Shown one piece after another: positions 51,222 through 60,484 of a DNA stretch of 64,000 nt. Each line of letters begins with the position of its first letter. Position 1 is the first letter of the stretch. The position numbers and the translations under genes were made by a program. Below the pieces are notes generated by a model that saw nothing but the letters and a program-made list of their open reading frames with translations, ran no database searches and was not told the origin of the DNA. This DNA is from Candidatus Latescibacterota bacterium (GTDB taxonomy: Bacteria > Latescibacterota > UBA2968 > GCA-2709665), in assembly GCA_012271065.1 (NCBI GenBank), contig JAAXHE010000238.1, forward strand, positions 1 through 64,000. Direction: 5' to 3'.

Positions 51222-52106
51222 TCATTGAACAATCTCGGTGCCGATCCCCTCACGCGTAAAGACTTCCAGCAACAGGGCGTGGGGAACACGTCCATCTATA
51301 ATGTGCGTCTTGTTTACGCCCCCTCTCACCGAACGCACGCAAGCCTGAAGCTTTGGAATCATTCCTCCCTTCGCCGTACCGTCCCGGATCAGCCTGTCCA
51401 CGTCATTGACGTGCAATGTTGAGATCCTGGATTCCGGATCGGCGCTGTCACTCAAAATGCCGTTTACGTCCGTCAGGAAAACCAGCTTTTCCGCCTGAAG
51501 CGTTCGCGCGATTTCTCCGGCGGCCGTATCTGCGTTCACGTTGTAACTCCTGCCGTCGGGACCGAGGCCGATTGGGGCGATCACCGGAATCGTTTCCTTT
51601 GCGCACACGCTTCGAACCGGTTCCGGATCCACCCGGTGTACGTCGCCCACAAACCCGATGTCCACCGGCACGCGTGTACCGTTGGACGCCACCTGCGCAA
51701 AATGCCTGCGCACGTGCATGACGCCGGCTTCCTTTGCGGACATGCCGTGCGCGCATCCGTCCAGCGCCCGGATGCCCTCCACAATCCTTCTGTTTACGAC
51801 GCCGAACAGTGTGTCTTCCACCACCTGCATCGAATCCGCGTCAGTCACGCGCAATCCGTTGATCCATTTCGACTCCAGTCCGGCTTCCTGCAGGCGTCTG
51901 CTGATTTCCCTGCCGCCGCCATGGACGACCACGGGCCGCATGCCCACGGTTTCCATGAATACCAGATCCGCCAGAATCGTGTCCGACCCGCCGTCGTCAG
52001 GCTGCGTGCTTCCCCCGTATTTCACAACGACGATCTTGTCCCGAAACGAGCGGATGTAGGGAAACGCCTCCACCAGCGTGGCGGCTTTCTGAATGAATTG
52101 CTCCAT
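51222..52106 (-). CDS. argB: acetylglutamate kinase
   Basis: Phosphorylates N-acetylglutamate. 294 residues. KIVVVKYGGSTQ (phosphate-binding Lys/Gly), RPVVVHGGGREISRRL, INGLRVTD, YNVNADTAAGEIARTLQAEK and VFLTDVNGIL are all family motifs. The N-terminus carries the helix (QKAATLVEAFPYIRSF) found in arginine-inhibited hexameric forms, so feedback inhibition is plausible. Confidence 0.95.
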   Translation of the reverse strand: MEQFIQKAATLVEAFPYIRSFRDKIVVVKYGGSTQPDDGGSDTILADLVFMETVGMRPVVVHGGGREISRRLQEAGLESKWINGLRVTDADSMQVVEDTLFGVVNRRIVEGIRALDGCAHGMSAKEAGVMHVRRHFAQVASNGTRVPVDIGFVGDVHRVDPEPVRSVCAKETIPVIAPIGLGPDGRSYNVNADTAAGEIARTLQAEKLVFLTDVNGILSDSADPESRISTLHVNDVDRLIRDGTAKGGMIPKLQACVRSVRGGVNKTHIIDGRVPHALLLEVFTREGIGTEIVQ

Positions 52107-52159
52107 CGCAAAATCCCGCGTTACCAGGCGGCTGCGGGCCGTCGATTTCGACAGACGGT

Positions 52160-53107
52160 TCAGCCCGTGCTGTACACTTCGTCAATTCCGTAGAGTCTGG
52201 GCAGCTTGAACATCAGGTTCATATTCTCGACCGCCTGGCTGGCCGCGCCCTTGCCCAGGTTGTCTTCCATTGCGCATATATAGGCAAACCCGTCGTCCAC
52301 GCCCACCTTGATCGCCAGCTTGTGCGTGCCGACGACGTCGCGCGTACCCCACTGCTTGTCCTCCGAATCCTCTACGGGAACGACAAGGTCCTCGTTTGTA
52401 TACGCAGACGCGATCGCCTCGACCAACTGTCTGCCGGCCTCGTGTGCGGGTAATGCCTTCAGACTGTCGGCCAGCTCAATTCGTATGTTGGCATTGATGC
52501 CCGCGAACACGGAGCGCAGAACAATAGGCGTGAAGTTCACCCGAAAACCGGAATAGAACTCCATCTCCGGTACGTGTTTGTGCCGCCTGCCGAAACTGTA
52601 GGTGACCTCGTCGGGTTCCTGTTCAATCTCTCTGCGGGCGCCCGAATTTCCCGAAGTGGCCACCACAGTCGCTTCGCCCTGCACCATTTCCTTCAACGGT
52701 TTCAACGCCAGAATAACGCTGGTTGGATAGCAGCCCGGATTACCGACCAGCCGCGCGCCGGCAATCCGGTCGGCAAACAGCGCGGGCATGCCGTAAACCG
52801 CCTCTTCAAGAAGTTCCGGAGCACGGTGGTCCAGCCCATAGCCGGATTCGAACAGACGCCTCGGCAACCGGAAAGCGCCGCTCATATCGATAACTCTCGC
52901 GCACGCGTCCAGTGCCTGCGGCGCGAACTGCATCGACTCGGGGTCTTTCGTGGCCAGGAATACAAGATCACACTCGTCCAGGACGCCCTGCCGTCGTCGG
53001 GAATTCTGCCGGAAGCCGATCTCCGCACGGTCGTGATGCGCCAGTACCCGTTCCAGTTCCTGGCCCACCATCCCGGTATCGCCGTAGATGCCGACGCTCA
53101 AAGCCAC
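52160..53107 (-). CDS. argC: N-acetyl-gamma-glutamyl-phosphate reductase
   Basis: Reduces acetylglutamyl phosphate to the semialdehyde with NADPH. 315 residues. SVGIYGDTGMVGQELERVLA is the Rossmann loop. LVGNPGCYPTSVIL holds the catalytic Cys. GRRHKHVPEMEFYSG and NLGKGAASQAVENMNLMF are characteristic. It follows argR by 156 nt without a clear promoter. Confidence 0.95.
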   Translation of the reverse strand: MALSVGIYGDTGMVGQELERVLAHHDRAEIGFRQNSRRRQGVLDECDLVFLATKDPESMQFAPQALDACARVIDMSGAFRLPRRLFESGYGLDHRAPELLEEAVYGMPALFADRIAGARLVGNPGCYPTSVILALKPLKEMVQGEATVVATSGNSGARREIEQEPDEVTYSFGRRHKHVPEMEFYSGFRVNFTPIVLRSVFAGINANIRIELADSLKALPAHEAGRQLVEAIASAYTNEDLVVPVEDSEDKQWGTRDVVGTHKLAIKVGVDDGFAYICAMEDNLGKGAASQAVENMNLMFKLPRLYGIDEVYSTG

Positions 53108-53263
53108 GTGAATCCTCCCGCGGGCTTTGGTTTACACTCCCGCGTCGGGGGTTCACAAGCGCTCAGCCGAGACCGCGCCCGGTACTTCACTCCCGTTCCT
53201 TTCGACGACGTCGCAACCCGGATTGCCTCGTCGCCCGGTATGCGATTGACTGTTTCGTCCCCG

Positions 53264-53728
53264 TCATTGAGAAATCTCAAGAATCCGCTCCTTCAGCAAT
53301 TCTCGTTCTTCCACGGATTGGCAGAGGATGAAAATCGTATTTTCTCCCGCGATCGTCCCCACGACTTCGGTCCATCCCGCCCGGTCGATGGCTTCGCACA
53401 CACCCTGCGCGTGTCCTGTCATCGTCTTCAACACGAGCGTATGCCCCGCCCCGCCCGTTTCAACGACGAAATCCCTCAACTCCCTCGCGAGCAGATTCGA
53501 TCCACTGCCATCATGTCCGGATTCGTCGGCCGGCGCCTGATAGCGAAGTCCGCCCGAGGCGTCCGGGGACTTGACGATACCCAACTGTTTCAGGTCCTTC
53601 GAGAGCGTGGACTGTGTGGTGGAAATTCCAGCGGCGCTGAGCGCTTCGATTAACGCCCTCTGAGTCCCGACCGCACGGGATGTGATAACGTCGAGAATAT
53701 GCCGCTGACGTTCCTGTTTTTCACCCAT
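53264..53728 (-). CDS. argR: arginine repressor
   Basis: 154 residues. An N-terminal winged helix contains GISTTQSTLSKDLKQLGIVK. The C-terminal arginine-binding, hexamerising domain has GTIAGENTIFILCQS, where family members usually have GTIAGDDT. It represses arginine synthesis genes. ARG-box-like palindromes on both sides of its own promoter suggest autoregulation and control of the whole downstream operon. Confidence 0.93.
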   Translation of the reverse strand: MGEKQERQRHILDVITSRAVGTQRALIEALSAAGISTTQSTLSKDLKQLGIVKSPDASGGLRYQAPADESGHDGSGSNLLARELRDFVVETGGAGHTLVLKTMTGHAQGVCEAIDRAGWTEVVGTIAGENTIFILCQSVEERELLKERILEISQ

Positions 53729-53747
53729 GGAATTTTATTCCAGTTTA

Positions 53748-53802
53748 TTGATAATTATTCGAACAATACACAAAAAAATTCGAAAGTCAAGAATAATTAT
53801 TC
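53748..53802 (-). promoter_or_regulatory. argR-operon promoter with two ARG boxes
   Basis: Minus-strand promoter: TTGACT (53790-53785), 16-nt spacer, TATTGT (53768-53763). The perfect 12-bp palindrome GAATAATTATTC (53791-53802) touches the -35 box. A second GAATAATTATC (53760-53750) lies just past the -10. Both match the ArgR consensus TGAATN4ATTCA closely. Centres about 40 nt apart would allow hexamer looping or occlusion of RNA polymerase. Confidence 0.8.
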
Positions 53803-53836
53803 AAAATTGCGGATCTTCTGTCAGATGCTGTCGAAA

Positions 53837-55252
53837 TCATATCTTCACGACCTTTCCCGGATTCATGATGTTGAGCGGATCCAGTGCTTTCTTGATCGCC
53901 TGCATGACCCTTACCCCTTCGCCATGTTCCTGCTCAAGTTCTGCCAGTTTACCCATACCGATCCCGTGTTCAACTGTACACGTTCCGCCCATTTCCAGGG
54001 CGAATTCGACGATCCGTTCGCCGAATTTACGCGCTTCGGCAAGCTCTTCGGGGCGATTCGGATCGATCAGGAAAACGACGTGGAAATTCCCGTCGCCGAC
54101 GTGACCGAACAGGGGAGCAATCAGGGTCGACGTCTTCAGTTCTTCTTTGGTCTTCAGGATACAATCCGCCAGTCTTGAAACCGGTACGCACACGTCCGTC
54201 ACGTACCCCACCGAACCCGGCCGCATGGTCCGTGACGCGTAATAGGCGTCATACCGCGCCTGCCAGAGCCTGTTGCGTTCTTTCTGTCCGGTTGCCTTGC
54301 GAAAGTCCTCGCCGCCGTGCCTGTCCGTGACCGGCCCGGCCGCCGCGACGCGCTCGATAACGGACGACTCGGAACCGTGGAACTCGAAGAACAGAGTTGG
54401 CGCCACTTTGTAGTCGAAGCCGGAATACGCGTTGATCGCGCCCATCTGAACTTCGTCGAGAAGCTCGATCCGCGTCATTTCTATTCCCGTTGACATCAAT
54501 TCAATAACCGCGTTTACCGCCGAAGAAATGTCCGGAAACGCACAGACCGCCGCGGATACCGCCTCTGGGACACTCGCCAGCTTCAGCGTCACCTCGGTAA
54601 TGACACCCAGTGTGCCCTCGGATCCGACGAACAAATGCGCCAGGTCGTAACCGGCGGACGATTTCCTCGCCCGTCCGCCTGCGTGAACGATGCTGCCGTC
54701 AGCCAGTATGACCGTCAGCCCCAGGACGTTTTCCCTCATCGTTCCGTATCCCACCGCCGCACTGCCCGACGCCCGTGTCGCCGTCATTCCTCCCAGGGAG
54801 GCGTCCGCTCCGGGATCGACCGGAAAGTACAGTCCCGTCCCTGCTTCCGCCAGATGCCGGTTAAGCTGCTTTCTCGTTACGCCGGCCTCCACCGTTGCGT
54901 CCAGGTCGGCCTTGCCAACCCTCAAGATACGGCTCATACGGCTCAAATCGATGCACACGCCACCCTGTACAGCGACGATTCCACCTTCCACGGCCGTTCC
55001 CGTACCAAACGGCACGACCGGTGTCCGGTACCGGGCACAGAGCTTCACAATCTTCGACACTTCTTCATTGCAGGTGGGAAAGACTACAGCATCCGGCAAC
55101 CTGGGCCTATGATACGAAGCGTCGCCCGCGTGGGCTTCCCGGATGCCCTCGTCCGTCCTTATCCGATCGCCCAGCAACGACCGGAGTTCGCCGAAAACCG
55201 GCGACCTGTTCGGATCCGAAGATCCCTTCGCCGTCCGCGCATTGTCTGTCAT
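53837..55252 (-). CDS. FAD-linked D-lactate dehydrogenase/glycolate oxidase-type protein
   Basis: 471 residues of the GlcD/LDH-D flavoprotein family. The PCMH FAD domain includes VVPFGTGTAVEGGIV, GLYFPVDPGADASLGGMTAT and GSEGTLGVITEVTLKL. The C-terminal cap has PLFGHVGDGNFHVVFLID and GGTCTVEHGIGMGKLAELE with the metal/substrate histidines. Oxidises D-2-hydroxy acids, lactate most likely. ATG 55252. It is 37 nt after the S9 peptidase, hence probably same transcript. Confidence 0.9.
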   Translation of the reverse strand: MTDNARTAKGSSDPNRSPVFGELRSLLGDRIRTDEGIREAHAGDASYHRPRLPDAVVFPTCNEEVSKIVKLCARYRTPVVPFGTGTAVEGGIVAVQGGVCIDLSRMSRILRVGKADLDATVEAGVTRKQLNRHLAEAGTGLYFPVDPGADASLGGMTATRASGSAAVGYGTMRENVLGLTVILADGSIVHAGGRARKSSAGYDLAHLFVGSEGTLGVITEVTLKLASVPEAVSAAVCAFPDISSAVNAVIELMSTGIEMTRIELLDEVQMGAINAYSGFDYKVAPTLFFEFHGSESSVIERVAAAGPVTDRHGGEDFRKATGQKERNRLWQARYDAYYASRTMRPGSVGYVTDVCVPVSRLADCILKTKEELKTSTLIAPLFGHVGDGNFHVVFLIDPNRPEELAEARKFGERIVEFALEMGGTCTVEHGIGMGKLAELEQEHGEGVRVMQAIKKALDPLNIMNPGKVVKI

Positions 55253-55289
55253 TCTCTTCAATCCTCTAACGAGTTCACTGCGTGGTCTC

Positions 55290-57656
55290 TCAGAGGTGCC
55301 GTGCCAGCCATTCCGCCATTTCCCAGAACACATGCATGACCGACTCACGGGCGGTGTATCCGTGGCTCTCGTGGGGCAGCATCACCAGTCGGGTTGTCGC
55401 GCCGTGACCCTTCAGCGCGTTATATAGCCGCTCGCTCTGCATGGGAAATGTCCCGGAATTGTTGTCGGCCTGGCCATGTATCAACAACAGCGGCGCCTTG
55501 ATCTTGTCGGCATGCATGAAAGCCGACATGGCATGATAGACCTCCGGCGCCTGCCAGAGCGTACGCTCTTCAGACTGGAAACCAAACGGCGTCAGCGTAC
55601 GGTTGTACGCACCGCTCCGGGCGATTCCCGCCTTGAACAGATCGCTGTGCGCCAGGAGATTCGCTGCCATAAACCCGCCGTAGGAATGCCCGCCGATCGC
55701 AATGCGGTCGCGGTCCGCAACACCCCGGCGCACGACTTCCTCCACGGCCGCTTCTGCGCTGGATACCAACTGGGTCACGTACGAATCGTTGGCTTCCACG
55801 CCGTCTTGTTCAACAATCGGCATGGAAGGTCCGTCCAGGACCGCGTATCCCTGCGTCAACCAGGGCAGCGGGGACGTCCAGGTCACACGAGTGAATCGAT
55901 ACCGGGAGCCCGTCACCTGCGCGGCCGCACCGGCGCTTTTGTACTCACGCGGATACGCCCACATCAGCAAGGGCAGCGGACCGTCCTCATCTGAATACCC
56001 TGGCGGCAGATACAGGGTGCCGTTCAGGCCGGTCCCGTCGGCCCGCCCGTAACGGATGATTTCCTTCCGCACTCTCGACAGCTGCGGCGCCGGGTGGGGA
56101 AATTCAGTCAGTTGCCGGATGTTCCCTGTCTCCAGCGTCCGCAAAAACACGTCTGGCGGACGCTGTGCCGTTTCCTGCAACGTCAACAGCACACCATCGG
56201 CCTCATCCATCAATCTGACGGGTTGTTCATAATACGGCGGTTCGCATTGCCAGGTCCGTTCCACCGATTTCGTTTTCAGATCGAACCTGTCAAGGAAAGG
56301 GAAGTCCCCCTCCGGAGATGCCCCGCCGCCCACCAGGAAAAGGTGTCGGCCGCAGTCACCGGTCAGCAACACCCTCCGCCCTGCGGGGTTCGATGTCGTC
56401 ACCGGTGTACCCGGATCACCGTACCGGTCTTCCCAAGACCGGTCGAAGAGCAGTTCCCGGTCGTGGGAATCCGCGTCCGGGGCAAACCGCCAGGTCCTCG
56501 TCCGGCGGGTCTTCCACCAGCGCTCGGTCACCAGCGCCATCGCGCCGTCTCCCCACGTAACCCCGGCGTAACGGAGCTCGAGAGACTGCAACAACGCCGG
56601 TGCGCGATCGAAGGGCTCGGAAAGCGTGTACACGCGATCCCGGATGTCCGTCTCTGCTGCCGGGTCGCCGCCATCCTGCGCTTCCGCCCAGCACACCGTC
56701 GCCTCCGCGTCGTTACGCCACCGGAACGAGCGCGGCCCATCGCGTACGGCATCGAACGCGATCGGTACGTTCTCCGCCAGGGGCGCATCGACCAGTTCGC
56801 GAATCAGCCGGCCGTCCAGGTGCCATACTTCAATCCGGACAGGAAATCGATAGTGCGGCACCAGGTACGAAAATGGTTGGTGGAGGGTTTCCACCAGCAG
56901 GTGGCAGCCTCCCGGCGCCGGCTCGGCACGGCGGATGATTCCGGGGTTGCCCACCTCACGCTCGCTTCCATCCGGTGTGATCACAACCAGGCGGGACGTC
57001 GCATAGTATTCGAAAAGCGTTTCGTCGTGCGCCCCTTTCAACAGGTCCTGCCAGGTTCGCGAAGGCGCCAGCCGACCGGTATTCTCCCGGATCTCGGGGC
57101 CCGTGGGAACCTGAGGCGCATCGGGTACTTCAGCCCGTTCCGCAGGAACAGCCCTGACGATCAGCGACGGGACGGATGCCGGTCCGGACGGTATCCAGGC
57201 GAACGGCGCGCCGAAGATGCCGTTTAAGCGGATTTCGGACACCTGCCGCGCTGCAACCGAGTCCACGTCGGCGTACCAGAGCGCGATCCCCGATCCGTCA
57301 CGAACGGTAAAAGCAACACGGGTCCCGTCCGGCGCCCATTGCGGCGATCCGATACGGCCGTCGCCCGGCAGACCCGTCACCGGGTGCAGCGATCCGTCCG
57401 AAATCCGCAATAGCGTCAGTCCCGTATAATATCCCGACCGGCTGAGGCCGTTGGCGCTGGGATCGATGCGAAGGCCAGCGAGACGCAACTCCGGCCGGGC
57501 CAGTTCGGATATGGGCGGCAGACCCGGTTTCGCGAGCATCAGGATCCACCGGCCCTTGGGGTCGACGCTGAGGTCCGGCGTGCTCGGCGCGTCCAGCAGC
57601 GCAGCGGTTTCTTCAGGCGGCATCCTGTATTCGGGTGCTTCAGAGGTCTGGTTCAT
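55290..57656 (-). CDS. S9 prolyl-oligopeptidase-family peptidase
   Basis: 788 residues, without a signal peptide, so probably cytoplasmic. The N-terminal beta-propeller (about 40-520) has blades such as GRIGSPQWAPDGTRVAFTV. The C-terminal alpha/beta-hydrolase carries Ser658 (GGHSYGG), Asp731 (HGQADNNSG) and His765 (HESHGY). It would release dipeptides or acyl-amino acids. Lies between DUF362 and the lactate-dehydrogenase-type gene. Confidence 0.88.
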   Translation of the reverse strand: MNQTSEAPEYRMPPEETAALLDAPSTPDLSVDPKGRWILMLAKPGLPPISELARPELRLAGLRIDPSANGLSRSGYYTGLTLLRISDGSLHPVTGLPGDGRIGSPQWAPDGTRVAFTVRDGSGIALWYADVDSVAARQVSEIRLNGIFGAPFAWIPSGPASVPSLIVRAVPAERAEVPDAPQVPTGPEIRENTGRLAPSRTWQDLLKGAHDETLFEYYATSRLVVITPDGSEREVGNPGIIRRAEPAPGGCHLLVETLHQPFSYLVPHYRFPVRIEVWHLDGRLIRELVDAPLAENVPIAFDAVRDGPRSFRWRNDAEATVCWAEAQDGGDPAAETDIRDRVYTLSEPFDRAPALLQSLELRYAGVTWGDGAMALVTERWWKTRRTRTWRFAPDADSHDRELLFDRSWEDRYGDPGTPVTTSNPAGRRVLLTGDCGRHLFLVGGGASPEGDFPFLDRFDLKTKSVERTWQCEPPYYEQPVRLMDEADGVLLTLQETAQRPPDVFLRTLETGNIRQLTEFPHPAPQLSRVRKEIIRYGRADGTGLNGTLYLPPGYSDEDGPLPLLMWAYPREYKSAGAAAQVTGSRYRFTRVTWTSPLPWLTQGYAVLDGPSMPIVEQDGVEANDSYVTQLVSSAEAAVEEVVRRGVADRDRIAIGGHSYGGFMAANLLAHSDLFKAGIARSGAYNRTLTPFGFQSEERTLWQAPEVYHAMSAFMHADKIKAPLLLIHGQADNNSGTFPMQSERLYNALKGHGATTRLVMLPHESHGYTARESVMHVFWEMAEWLARHL

Positions 57657-57707
57657 CTTGTTTTCGAGTTACTTCAACAGTCAGGGGAATCTCGAGGTTT
57701 GTCCTAC

Positions 57708-58817
57708 CTATATTGCTACGGGCTCCAATCCGTCCGCGGACCGTTGCCTGTTTACATCGTCAATCCGCCAGGGAACCACGGAACCGTCCTCTCTGTAACG
57801 ATTATAGTAGCCGTCCTCATAACGGGCGATCGGCATCAATACCGTCCCCGATCGAATCTGCGCCAGCGCCTGCGGGTCCATCGTCCCGCCATCCGCCAGA
57901 TCCGCCACCTCGATCTCATCCAGCCTGTTGCTGCCCAGTCCGCGCTGGGCTGCAAATCTGAGATAGGGTGTCGTCTCGGGGTCCAGGCCCATCAGGTACG
58001 TCGCAACGGCATCGACGTGCACCTCGTTCTCGCCGATCAGGGTCCACCCCAGCGGATAATTTTCGCCCTCGTTGAACGCGGTACCGTCCCGTCCGATAAG
58101 CCCGTCGACCATGCAAAGCCGGGGAATGTCCAACGATCGCAGGGCGGCCACCAGGTCGCACAATTTATGGTAGAACCGGTCTTCAAACAGACTCAACCCG
58201 CTGTCCGTCAGCCGCCAGATCCCGTTCTCGTGCGGCCGGTCAACGTCCTGTATATGACACAGGTGGCGTTCCGGCCGCGCCAGGATACCCATCAGATTCT
58301 TGATTGCCAGGGTCGTACATCCCAGGTTGTGGCATTTCGCCAGCGGCACATTGAAGAAGAACGCGCAATCGGTCACGTCCCGATAAATCGGATAGGCTTC
58401 GAATACAACCCCCCCGGGCACCGGAACATTCCGGCTGGGGCGGTCGTTCAACTCGGTTAACGTCAACTTTCGGCTGTCCGCCATCCTCGTGTACCCGGCG
58501 CCCTTCCACGTATTGCCGTTTTCCGGCTGCTCGCCGGATTGTCCGTCCGCAACCACCAGCCTGCCGGCGTCGACGCCTTTCTCCACGAGCGCGTCGGCCA
58601 TCCCCGCCAGAAATCCCGGGTGGGTCACGATTCGTTTCTCCGCGGGAAACAGGACCGTTGCATTCGGCTTGAGCAGTATGGTTCCCTCTTCCGGCACCGC
58701 AAGGTCCACGCGCCGTAACGCCGCGTGGGCAAGGTCTCTGTATGCCTCGAACGGCGCCTCGTTTCCCTCGATCCCGGCTCGAAACAGGTAGACTCTGTCA
58801 CTGTCCGTTCGCATCAT
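57708..58817 (-). CDS. DUF362 protein
   Basis: 369 residues. ILLKPNATVLFPAEKRIVTH and VFFNVPLAKCHNLGCTTLAI with LAIKNLMGIL are the DUF362 signature. The cysteines seen (CHNLGC) do not form a 4Fe-4S ferredoxin domain, which some members carry. The family's reaction is unproven. Adjacent ATGs at 58817 and 58814; 58817 chosen (GAGGGAAGAG upstream). First gene of the DUF362-S9-FAD run. Confidence 0.75.
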   Translation of the reverse strand: MMRTDSDRVYLFRAGIEGNEAPFEAYRDLAHAALRRVDLAVPEEGTILLKPNATVLFPAEKRIVTHPGFLAGMADALVEKGVDAGRLVVADGQSGEQPENGNTWKGAGYTRMADSRKLTLTELNDRPSRNVPVPGGVVFEAYPIYRDVTDCAFFFNVPLAKCHNLGCTTLAIKNLMGILARPERHLCHIQDVDRPHENGIWRLTDSGLSLFEDRFYHKLCDLVAALRSLDIPRLCMVDGLIGRDGTAFNEGENYPLGWTLIGENEVHVDAVATYLMGLDPETTPYLRFAAQRGLGSNRLDEIEVADLADGGTMDPQALAQIRSGTVLMPIARYEDGYYNRYREDGSVVPWRIDDVNRQRSADGLEPVAI

Positions 58818-59124
58818 GGTCTCTTCCCTCGTGGGTGAATGGACTCGTCTGCCCTGTATGGGGAGACAGTGGATCGTTCGTTCGACTTGACTTACCTGCC
58901 CTCGACGGCGCCAATTGAATATCGGCAGGCACCCATATTGCAGGTCCTTATCGGACACCTTGAACGCTCTTGATTTCAACAATTGTTCAGCATATATTCA
59001 CGGGGTCACACACGCAAATTTCGACCGTTTGTCTGGGGTCATGGAAATCCGACTCAACGCTGAACAGTTGCCATTGTGGCGGATTTTCGCTAATCTTTGG
59101 ATTGTTGGGTCGATATCTGCAAGA
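58818..59124. other. divergent gene-free region
   Basis: 307 nt between the DUF362 gene and the DUF4160 gene. It is AT-richer and must hold both promoters. An open frame from 58915 reads into DUF4160 but lacks a ribosome site. No repeats or hairpins of note. Confidence 0.45.
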
Positions 59125-59361
59125 ATGCCAACTATCAGAGACATTACCGGTCCCTATCGATTCTTCTTCTTCAGCTTTGACTGCAACGAACCGAAACATG
59201 TACACGTTCAGCGGGAAAAGCGGATCTGTAAATTCTGGCTCGAACCGATCAGTCTTTGCAGGAATCAAGGTTTTTCACCCCATGAACTCAACCGAATTCG
59301 TCGAGCAATCCGTGCGAATTTAATTCTGATCCTGGAGAACTGGAATGAACATTGCGGGTAG
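59125..59361 (+). CDS. DUF4160 protein (possible toxin-antitoxin component)
   Basis: 78 residues starting MPTIRDITGPYRFFFFSFDC and EPKHVHVQREKRICKFWL, the DUF4160 signature with a conserved His-x-His. DUF4160 genes are typically followed by a DUF2442 gene, as here, and the pair is treated as a predicted type II toxin-antitoxin or regulatory module without proof. It overlaps the next gene by 17 nt. Confidence 0.8.
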   Translation: MPTIRDITGPYRFFFFSFDCNEPKHVHVQREKRICKFWLEPISLCRNQGFSPHELNRIRRAIRANLILILENWNEHCG

Positions 59362-59611
59362 TCCGGAACCGAGAATTCAGCTTATCCGGGTTACTGATGA
59401 CTCCATCACAGCTGACTTTGTTGACGGTCGTACAATCAGTGTTCCTCTTGTCTGGTCGTGGCGGCTGTCGGAAGCCACACCGGAGGAACGCGCCAATTAC
59501 GAAATAATCGGCGATGGGATCGGGGTCCGCTGGCCCGATATCGATGAGGACTTGAGCGCTCAGGGCATGTTGGCAGGCGTTCCGGCTCGCCCTCCCAAAC
59601 ACAGGGTCTGA
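59345..59611 (+). CDS. DUF2442 protein
   Basis: 88 residues: VTDDSITADFVDGRTISVPL, a tryptophan-rich centre (VWSWRLSEAT), NYEIIGDGIGVRWPDIDEDL and SAQGMLAG, all DUF2442 features. Partner of the overlapping DUF4160 gene. Probably DNA- or protein-binding; function unknown. Confidence 0.8.
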   Translation: MNIAGSPEPRIQLIRVTDDSITADFVDGRTISVPLVWSWRLSEATPEERANYEIIGDGIGVRWPDIDEDLSAQGMLAGVPARPPKHRV

Positions 59612-59716
59612 ATCAGTCACTCCGTTTCTTTTGGTGGCACAATGCCGCGGTTCATATGCAGGTATGGATGATGCGCTGTCGCCGTTGCGCCCCGGATTCT
59701 GCAAGATGTCCGCTCT

Positions 59717-60484
59717 TCACCCGATCGCGTCCAGAACGACCTCCCGGCTTCGCTTGAGCGCATCGAGCGGATCGGGCAATTCCGGATGTAACTCCAGACT
59801 CAGATTCCCTCGGTAACCGATATCGGTAAGCGCGGAAATCGTATCGGCCAGCGCTGCATCGGTCAGAATGCCGTCCGTCAGAGCCAGATGCAGGTCGCGC
59901 GAGCCGTCATTGTCGTCCAGATGGACATATCCCAGCAGCGGTCCCGCTTCTGAAATCACGGCTGCCGGATCTTCGTCAGACATCTGCGCATGGCCGATAT
60001 CCAGCAGCAGGAACAGGTTGGGATGTCCCACATCCCGCAGGAACGCAATCGTCCGCGCGGCGGTAGGCAGCGCCGAGCCCGGGAAATGTTCCACGCACAC
60101 CCGCACTCCCATTTCGTATCCCCGTTCGGCCAGCTTCTTCAATTCCTCAGCGTACCGGTTCAGAGCCGACCGGTCTCTATCCGGAACGACGTACGCGGTG
60201 GACGCGCCCAGCGCTGCGCCAAAGGCCAGCGTCCGTTCGAGATAGGTTGCGGCTGCCGATCGGGAGTCCCGTTCGGGGCTGCTCAGCCGGGCGCCTTCCG
60301 GCATACCGTACGATGCCGCGATACAGGAAACCGAAAGCCCGTGCTCCCGGATGTTCCGCCGTGCTCCGTCAGAAGAAAAAGCGAACGGCCTTACGTCGAT
60401 CCACTCGAACCCCAATGCGGCCGCATGGGCCGGGATCGCGATTTCGGTGCCGCTGATGGCCCAAACACAGCACGCAAGGTTCAT
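59717..60484 (-). CDS. sugar phosphate isomerase/epimerase (TIM barrel)
   Basis: 255 residues of the AP-endonuclease-2/xylose-isomerase-like family. CVEHFPGSALP, LLLDIGHAQMSDEDPA and GYVHLDDNDGSRDLHL supply the metal-binding Glu, Asp, His and Asp set. NLSLELHPELP is the last barrel strand. Likely isomerises a keto-sugar. The start overlaps the epimerase stop (ATGA). Confidence 0.85.
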   Translation of the reverse strand: MNLACCVWAISGTEIAIPAHAAALGFEWIDVRPFAFSSDGARRNIREHGLSVSCIAASYGMPEGARLSSPERDSRSAAATYLERTLAFGAALGASTAYVVPDRDRSALNRYAEELKKLAERGYEMGVRVCVEHFPGSALPTAARTIAFLRDVGHPNLFLLLDIGHAQMSDEDPAAVISEAGPLLGYVHLDDNDGSRDLHLALTDGILTDAALADTISALTDIGYRGNLSLELHPELPDPLDALKRSREVVLDAIG

